A DNA stretch of 56,104 nucleotides from an uncultured Pseudomonadota bacterium (GTDB lineage Bacteria > Pseudomonadota > Alphaproteobacteria > RF32 > CAG-239). This document shows, piece after piece, positions 51,099 to 56,104 of this stretch (positions are counted from its first letter, which is position 1; each line of letters starts with the position of its first letter). A model generated the notes under the pieces. It did not search any database. It had not been told where the DNA came from and saw nothing but the letters and a program-made list of their open reading frames with translations. The position numbers and the translations under genes were made by a program. The stretch spans positions 1 to 56,104 of the forward strand of contig CASDYX010000015.1 in the NCBI GenBank assembly GCA_949286215.1. Reading direction: 5' to 3'.

Positions 51099-52316
51099 TT
51101 ATGATTTCAAATTAACAACTGTTTGTAACATTTCATTATTTGCCGTAAAGGACTGCGTATTAAGAGAATAAGCTCGTTGAACCACAATCATTCTGGCAAA
51201 TTCGCTTTCAACATTAACAGCCGAAGCCTCAACCGCCTGAGGTTGCAACAAGCCTGTAACATTTTTGTCAGGTCCATTTACATAGTGACTTTGACCTGTT
51301 TCGTTATTTGCTTCAAACATAGTATTATTTACGGGCGTCAGATTATCAGCCGATTCAAACCCGACAATAGCCAACTTAGCAAAAGCAATTTCATCACCAT
51401 TACTATAAGAAGCCTTTACAATACCATTATCATCAATAAAGCTTTTCACAAAATTTCCGCTTGGAGAACCATCTTGTTCCACTTTAGTAATACCTGAACT
51501 TCCTGCATATTGCGTCATTTTAGAAATATCCATCGCAATATTATTTGAAGATCCGTCATCCCAATTAACCGTTACATCAAAATTTTTGGGACTTATCAAA
51601 TTAGCATCAGAGTCGAAAACAGCTTCAATCGGACCACCTGTGACCGTTCCATCTTCAACAGTGAAAGTAATTTCCCAAGTATTAATTTTTCCTTCCACCT
51701 TAGAAAAGAGCATATTCATCGTCCGACCATCATTATTCGGCCCATAAACGGTAACACCGTAACTACTGGTATCCACACCATCAGCAGGCACATTTGCAAT
51801 AACAGAAGCTTTTGTGGTTGGCGTAGAAGGAACTTTATCTTGATATAAGATTTCAATATCCGTTGGAGACGAGCCAAAACCATTAACTGTTGCCGGGAAA
51901 CCCTGAACTTTATAACCGCTACTGGTTACCAAATAGCTTTTGCCGTCCTGAGTTAGAGTCGTAAAATCACCTGCTCTGGTATAATAAGTATAACCGCCGG
52001 CATCTTTAACTTCAAAGAAAGCATTTTCGCCATTAATGGCAACATCATAATTATTTCCTGTTGATGTGATTGTACCCTGAGCATTAATTAATGTTCTGTC
52101 ATAGTAGTTCACCCCGTTTACGCTCACGCGATTAGAGCTTAATTGATCTACCGTATTGCTATAATTAGAAGTAGACCCTAACATTGTGCTAAACAAAGTC
52201 TCATTAGGCTTATAACCAACCGTACGCATATTGGCCATATTTGTACTGACGGTTTCCAAGGCATGAGCCTGAGCTGACATCCCCGTAAGCGAAGGTGTAA
52301 AACTGCTTAGTGCCAT
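51099..52316 (-). CDS. Flagellar hook/basal-body family protein, FlgE-like
   Basis: 405 residues. The N-terminal rod/hook motif (SLTGMSAQAHALETVSTNMA, about 10-29) and MRTVGYKPNETLFSTML are typical. GNNYDVAINGENAFFEVKDA begins the central FlgE-type domain with YTRAGDFTTLTQDGKSYLVT. The C-terminus EFARMIVVQRAYSLNTQSFT plus ANNEMLQTVVNL is the conserved basal-body rod end. Length favours FlgE (hook) over FlgG (about 260). Exported without a signal peptide. It stands apart from other flagellar genes between tRNA-Phe and an EamA gene, with its own terminator. FlgF is less likely. Confidence 0.85.
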   Translation of the reverse strand: MALSSFTPSLTGMSAQAHALETVSTNMANMRTVGYKPNETLFSTMLGSTSNYSNTVDQLSSNRVSVNGVNYYDRTLINAQGTITSTGNNYDVAINGENAFFEVKDAGGYTYYTRAGDFTTLTQDGKSYLVTSSGYKVQGFPATVNGFGSSPTDIEILYQDKVPSTPTTKASVIANVPADGVDTSSYGVTVYGPNNDGRTMNMLFSKVEGKINTWEITFTVEDGTVTGGPIEAVFDSDANLISPKNFDVTVNWDDGSSNNIAMDISKMTQYAGSSGITKVEQDGSPSGNFVKSFIDDNGIVKASYSNGDEIAFAKLAIVGFESADNLTPVNNTMFEANNETGQSHYVNGPDKNVTGLLQPQAVEASAVNVESEFARMIVVQRAYSLNTQSFTANNEMLQTVVNLKS

Positions 52317-52371
52317 TTTTTAATCCTCACAAAGTTCCATTTGGTAAACTATATGCAATTTTTGTGCCAAA

Positions 52372-52806
52372 TTAACCAAGAGCCACCATAATGATACCGA
52401 TTGTAATCAAAGCAATACCTCCCGCACTCATAACCGAAACAGTTTCATGCAAGAACACCACGGCAATAATAGTTGCCAATACTACGCTTAACTTATCGAC
52501 GGGAGCAACTTGAGAGACTTTACCATATTTCAAAGCCACAAAATAAAAGAGCCACGACAAAGCACCGGCAATTCCGCTGATAGCAATCCAAAGCATTGCT
52601 TTTTTATCGGTTAAGATACCGCTGACATGGCTGAAATTACGTTGCACCAACATCACACAAATAAGGAACAAAGCCATAATCACGGCTCGAATAACCGTTG
52701 CGGCATTAGCATCCAGACCTTGCAACCCTATTTTTCCAAAAACACTGACCAATGCGGCACATATTGCCGACAACAAAGCATAGACCAGCCACAAATAATT
52801 CTCCAT
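52372..52806 (-). CDS. Small EamA-family membrane protein
   Basis: 144 residues with five hydrophobic helices, matching one EamA (DMT) unit: ALLSAICAALVSVFGKIGLQ near the N-terminus, WIAISGIAGALSWLFYFVAL (about 73-92), QVAPVDKLSVVLATIIAVVF and GGIALITIGIIMVALG at the end. Full DMT transporters have two such units, so this probably works as a dimer. The substrate is unknown. AGGAGG lies 8 nt before the ATG. It follows nothing closely and precedes the flagellar gene by 55 nt on the same strand. Confidence 0.85.
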   Translation of the reverse strand: MENYLWLVYALLSAICAALVSVFGKIGLQGLDANAATVIRAVIMALFLICVMLVQRNFSHVSGILTDKKAMLWIAISGIAGALSWLFYFVALKYGKVSQVAPVDKLSVVLATIIAVVFLHETVSVMSAGGIALITIGIIMVALG

Positions 52807-53051
52807 GATTTAACCTCCTAAAAAATTTCTCTTTATTATGCATATATTATGCCAATGATTTTAAGATATAATCCCTACAACTCATTTTCAGAATTTATAT
52901 ATATAATTAAAAAATGAGCATTTTTTATCAAAATTGAGCGATTTTGTGCCAAAATTTGGTAAAAAAAGAAGATTTTTGTTGTTTTTATGAAAAATTAGCG
53001 GTAATACTTCAGCTAGGAATAATAACTTTTTAAGAAAGAGAGAATAACAAT

Positions 53052-53540
53052 ATGTCTAATCCCTTGGATACAAAAGTAATCAGCAAATTAGCTGAAATTT
53101 TGGATAAAAGCAACCTCACAGAGCTTGAATATGAAGATGAAGGTTGCCGCATCTGTTTAACCAGAGAATTGCCGCATCCGGCTCCTGTTGCACCGATGCC
53201 AGCTCCAATTCCGGCAGCTCCCGTTGCAGCGCCTGTTGCTGCTCCGGCTCCTGTAGCCGCTCCGGCTGCTTCTGCTCCTGTATCAGAAGAAGATTATGCC
53301 AAACTCCCTGGCTGCGTAAAATCTCCGATGGTTGGTGTTGTTTACCTCTCAAGCGACCCGAATTCTCCTGATTATGTTAAAGTCGGCGACAGTGTAAATG
53401 TCGGTGACACGGTTTGCTTGATTGAAGCTATGAAAACCTTTAACCCTGTAAAAGCACACGTAGCCGGAAAAGTAACCAAGATTTTGGTTTCCGGCGGTGA
53501 CCCGGTTGAATATGGTGAACCGTTAATCATTATCGAATAA
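53052..53540 (+). CDS. accB: Biotin carboxyl carrier protein of acetyl-CoA carboxylase
   Basis: 162 residues. An N-terminal helical part (about 1-35) is followed by a Pro/Ala-rich linker (about 41-78, for example APMPAPIPAAPVAAPVAAPA) and the biotinyl domain from about residue 88 (KSPMVGVVYLSSDP), with the biotin lysine in IEAMKTFNPVKAHVAGKV. The usual EAMKMMN reads EAMKTFN here. It carries carboxy-biotin between AccC and AccAD in fatty acid synthesis. accC follows after 18 nt. AAGAGAGAATAAC precedes the ATG. The 245 bp before it are A/T-rich with no certain promoter. Confidence 0.95.
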   Translation: MSNPLDTKVISKLAEILDKSNLTELEYEDEGCRICLTRELPHPAPVAPMPAPIPAAPVAAPVAAPAPVAAPAASAPVSEEDYAKLPGCVKSPMVGVVYLSSDPNSPDYVKVGDSVNVGDTVCLIEAMKTFNPVKAHVAGKVTKILVSGGDPVEYGEPLIIIE

Positions 53541-53558
53541 CATTTATAGGATAAATAT

Positions 53559-54908
53559 ATGTTTGAAAAAGTACTGATTGCCAACCGAGGAGAAGTAGCC
53601 CTTAGAATTCATCGTGCCTGCCGCGAGATGGGAATTCGCACGGTTGCCGTACACTCTGAGGCTGATGCCGATGCAATGCACGTCCGTTTGGCAGATGAAG
53701 CCGTTTGCATCGGACCTGCCCGCTCTACAGATTCTTACCTCAACAAACCGGCAATTATTTCCGCAGCACTCATTACCGGTGCGGATGCAATCCACCCTGG
53801 GTTTGGTTTTCTCTCTGAGAATGCTGACTTTGCCGAAATGGTTGAAAGACACGGTATTACTTTTATCGGCCCGACTGCTGACCAAATGCGCCTTATGGGT
53901 GACAAAATCACAGCCCGTAAAGTCGCTCAAGAAGCAGGTATTCCGGTAACTCCGGGTTCTCCGGCACTTGAAAGCGTTGACATGGCCATTGAATGGGCCA
54001 ATAAAATCGGTTATCCGGTAATTGTCAAAGCCACAGCCGGCGGTGGCGGTAAAGGTATGAAAATCGCCTTTAACGACGAGGAGATGAAAGAAGCCTACAC
54101 CATGGCTCGCGCCGAAGCTAAAGCAGCTTTCACCAGTGATGTGGTTTACATGGAAAAATATTTGCAAAAACCGCGTCATATTGAAATGCAAATTTTGGCC
54201 GATAAATATGGCCATGTTGTTCACTTAGGTGAACGCGATTGCTCAATCCAACGTAGCAACCAAAAAGTAATCGAGGAATGCCCATCACCGGCACTCAACA
54301 ATCAACAACGCCGTGAGATTGGTGAAATCGTTCGTAAGGCAATTGAAAAAATCGGCTACACCAATGCCGGAACATTAGAGTTCTTATATGAAGACGGTCG
54401 TTTCTATTTTATGGAAATGAATACCCGTCTGCAAGTAGAACACCCGATTACCGAAGCCATTACCGGCATTGATATTGTTAAAGAACAAATTCGCATTGCC
54501 AGCGGTGCCGAACTTGGCTACACCCAAGACGACATCTCTTTCCATGGTCATGCAATTGAATGCCGCATTAATGCCGAGGATCCGGAAACATTTGTTCCCT
54601 GCCCCGGAAAAATCACTGAATGGCATGCTCCTGGTGGACTTGGTATCCGAGTCGATTCGGAAATTTATTCTGGCTACACCATACCGCCATTTTATGACAG
54701 TATGATTGCTAAATTAATTGTTCACGGCAAAACCCGTAACGCCGCACTCATGCGTTTACGTCGCGCTTTGGAAGAATTTGTAATTGAAGGCGTCAAAACA
54801 ACTATTCCTCTGCATCAAGACATTATTTCTCAAGCAGAGTACATTGACGGTCAATACAATATTCACTGGCTCGAACAATTTATTGAAAAGAAAAAAGCCG
54901 GTAAATAG
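53559..54908 (+). CDS. accC: Acetyl-CoA carboxylase biotin carboxylase subunit
   Basis: 449 residues, the same as E. coli AccC. The N-terminal domain MFEKVLIANRGEVALRIHRA is followed by the ATP-grasp part with VKATAGGGGKGMKIAF (about 158-173), ERDCSIQRSNQKVIEE and FYFMEMNTRLQVEHPITEAI (about 283-302), and the C-terminal domain with AHAIECRINAED-like GHAIECRINAEDPETFVPCP. It carboxylates biotin on AccB with ATP and bicarbonate. It forms an operon with accB and ends at a terminator. Confidence 0.97.
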   Translation: MFEKVLIANRGEVALRIHRACREMGIRTVAVHSEADADAMHVRLADEAVCIGPARSTDSYLNKPAIISAALITGADAIHPGFGFLSENADFAEMVERHGITFIGPTADQMRLMGDKITARKVAQEAGIPVTPGSPALESVDMAIEWANKIGYPVIVKATAGGGGKGMKIAFNDEEMKEAYTMARAEAKAAFTSDVVYMEKYLQKPRHIEMQILADKYGHVVHLGERDCSIQRSNQKVIEECPSPALNNQQRREIGEIVRKAIEKIGYTNAGTLEFLYEDGRFYFMEMNTRLQVEHPITEAITGIDIVKEQIRIASGAELGYTQDDISFHGHAIECRINAEDPETFVPCPGKITEWHAPGGLGIRVDSEIYSGYTIPPFYDSMIAKLIVHGKTRNAALMRLRRALEEFVIEGVKTTIPLHQDIISQAEYIDGQYNIHWLEQFIEKKKAGK

Positions 54909-54916
54909 CCGCTTTT

Positions 54917-54950
54917 AGAAAAAGCCTCCTTTTTCAAGGAGGCTTTTTTT
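54917..54950 (+). terminator. Terminator of accBC
   Basis: AAAAAGCCTCCTT (54919-54931) pairs with AAGGAGGCTTTTT (54936-54948), followed by T residues, about 10 nt after the accC stop. Confidence 0.9.
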
Positions 54951-55022
54951 TCAAAATTAGGGGTTTATTTTTCAAAAATTTAGGCTAGAGTAAGAATATA
55001 TCTAATTTGTTAGAGGTGCAAC

Positions 55023-55739
55023 ATGACCCAACACCTATCCGTTTTTCAAATTTTTCATCAAAGCTATCAATACATCAAATCACACCTTCCTAGCTTGAGC
55101 TTATTTTTTGTCTTATCATTCAGCGGAATATATCTTCTGGGAGGCTTCAATCTCATGGACAACCCCTTGGGAGGATTGATTTACATAATTTACACTTACC
55201 TCTTTTACTTTTGCTTTGTCAGAGTTTATTTCAAGCGCCGTCCTCTACTAAAAAAATCAGCATTTATCAACGCTTTCGTAAGAGCTATTACCATTTCACT
55301 TTTAGCTTTTGCCTTTCTTATGCTCTTAAAAATGTTGTTTTTATTTGGATTATGGCTGTTAAGTCCATTGGAAATGTTCCCGCATATTCAAAACCTTTGG
55401 ACTAACTTTATTGCCTCAAACACATTCCGCTATGCCCTCTACGGCATTATGTTCTTACTTCTGACAACATTGTTTTATATTCCGGCATTAGCTTGGGTTT
55501 CTGCCGTCATTGGGCGCAATGCCTCCATCACCCTCACCTTTTTCCATACCAAAGATAACTATTGGCGCATATTTTTAATTTGCTTTATCATCTATGGTCT
55601 CGTTCCTTTTGCTATATTCTCTTTGTCAGCAAATTCATGGCTTCTACGAGCCATCTTCAGCGCCTTATTCACGATTATTCAGTGCGTAATATATCTTAAC
55701 ATCTACGCCTTTTTCTACCCACCATCAAAACATAAATAA
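55023..55739 (+). CDS. Membrane protein of unknown function, about six helices
   Basis: 238 residues. Hydrophobic segments lie at about 24-42, 48-68, 86-112, 136-162, 178-200 and 206-232. A basic loop (YFKRRPLLKKS) after helix 2 suggests a cytoplasmic side. The C-terminus is short (YPPSKHK). No transporter or enzyme motif is recognised. The overall feel is of a small integral protein of the DUF-type 'beta-carotene 15,15-monooxygenase-like' annotations, which carry no functional meaning. TTAGAGGTGC precedes the ATG. It has its own promoter region (about 110 bp after accC) and terminator. Confidence 0.7.
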   Translation: MTQHLSVFQIFHQSYQYIKSHLPSLSLFFVLSFSGIYLLGGFNLMDNPLGGLIYIIYTYLFYFCFVRVYFKRRPLLKKSAFINAFVRAITISLLAFAFLMLLKMLFLFGLWLLSPLEMFPHIQNLWTNFIASNTFRYALYGIMFLLLTTLFYIPALAWVSAVIGRNASITLTFFHTKDNYWRIFLICFIIYGLVPFAIFSLSANSWLLRAIFSALFTIIQCVIYLNIYAFFYPPSKHK

Positions 55740-55744
55740 GCAAC

Positions 55745-55776
55745 AAAAAACCTCCGTTTTTTTAACGGAGGTTTTC
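55745..55776. terminator. Two-way terminator between the membrane protein and the aminotransferase
   Basis: AAAACCTCCGTT (55747-55758) and AACGGAGGTTTT (55764-55775) pair perfectly around TTTTT. It serves both convergent genes. Confidence 0.85.
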
Positions 55777-55795
55777 TTTGTGTACTTAAATTCAA

Positions 55796-56104
55796 TTAAG
55801 CTGCTTTGCTTTTTTTCATTTGAGCAAATTCGTTCATCTTCGAGATGACATAATCCAAATCTTCATTATCCAGATACGGTGTCATCGGGATAGACAATAC
55901 AGTCTTAGAAAGTTTTTCACAAACCGGCAAAGAACGATTGTTCCATTTAGCATAAGCAGTTTGTGTGTGAACCGGACGAGGATAGTAAGCACCGCAAGGA
56001 ATGCCGTTTTCTTTTAAGAAAGCCATCAATTCATCACGGTCATCACAGTTAATTGTGTACAAAGCATAAGCAGAACTACAATTATCCAAAATGCGTTGTT
56101 TGCG
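55796..56104 (-). CDS. DegT/DnrJ/EryC1/StrS-type aminotransferase, C-terminal end (runs off the window)
   Basis: 103 codons up to the window edge, in frame through RKQRI before the LDNCSSAYALYTINC stretch. An apparent TTG start at 56089 is internal. The sequence SSAYALYTINCDDRDELMAF, then GIPCGAYYPRPVHTQTAY (about 36-53), and VLSIPMTPYLDNEDLDYVIS, is the usual C-terminal end of PLP-dependent sugar aminotransferases. These act on nucleotide-activated keto-sugars for LPS or glycan synthesis. The lysine that binds PLP lies outside the window. Which sugar is unknown. Confidence 0.85.
   Translation of the reverse strand, partial: RKQRILDNCSSAYALYTINCDDRDELMAFLKENGIPCGAYYPRPVHTQTAYAKWNNRSLPVCEKLSKTVLSIPMTPYLDNEDLDYVISKMNEFAQMKKSKAA

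Overview
The window reads as part of a low-G+C alphaproteobacterial chromosome with a flagellum and an LPS-bearing outer membrane. This is inferred from gene content and order, without any database search. The supporting signs are LpxI instead of LpxH, the order bamA-lpxD-fabZ plus lpxA-lpxI-lpxB, a DUF374 acyltransferase next to waaA-lpxK-dut, and the run tRNA-Leu - tig - clpP - clpX - lon - hup - tRNA-Val. An uncultured, possibly host-associated relative of the Rhodospirillales is my best guess.

Layout. 1-2,600: the N-terminal part of a flagellin, then a three-gene stress-type operon (putative anti-sigma, ECF sigma, Spy/CpxP-like protein) and a small secreted protein. 2,660-6,280: a U32-family RNA-modification-type protein and a two-subunit CoA-transferase. 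6,380-11,700: a very AT-rich accessory stretch holding an ATP-grasp protein, an MFS transporter, an Ntn-hydrolase, a GNAT acetyltransferase and a separate three-gene cassette of unknown function. 11,840-15,400: tRNA-Val with an unusual repeat element, hup and lon. 15,600-19,360: fliN, DUF374 acyltransferase, waaA, lpxK, dut on the opposite strand. 19,400-22,920: clpX, a frameshifted clpP, tig, tRNA-Leu. 23,000-30,930: a TPR/SHOCT-like lipoprotein, prfC, two cysteine-rich secreted proteins, a membrane protein, comEC and a small unknown. 31,000-45,280: the envelope block lpxB, lpxI, lpxA, [three foreign-looking genes], fabZ, lpxD, bamA, rseP, cdsA, uppS, frr, pyrH. 45,480-50,420: plsY, dprA, topA and two DUF2934 proteins. 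50,600-56,104: tRNA-Phe with a second copy of the unusual element, a hook-type flagellar protein, an EamA protein, accB-accC, a membrane protein and a partial DegT-family aminotransferase.

How the genes fit together. Most of the window is housekeeping: lipid A synthesis (lpxD, fabZ, lpxA, lpxI, lpxB, lpxK, waaA), phospholipid and undecaprenyl precursors (accBC, plsY, cdsA, uppS), outer-membrane assembly (bamA, rseP), protein quality control (tig, clpP, clpX, lon) and translation (frr, prfC, tRNAs). comEC and dprA together suggest DNA uptake and recombination capacity.

The most unusual signals are four. (1) Downstream of tRNA-Val and of tRNA-Phe sits a 215-245 bp element of the same design: a direct copy of a tRNA 3' end, a perfect hairpin with a CGAT loop, a core containing GACGAAACGAA-like sequence inside an inverted repeat, and an opposite-strand copy of the resident tRNA's 3' part split by a 33-36 nt insertion. 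(2) An AT-rich three-gene cassette (9,819-11,689) next to that element, one member of which resembles TIGR04255 proteins. (3) clpP has a frameshifted, internally deleted N-terminus. (4) The lipid A operon is split by three genes of different composition and orientation.
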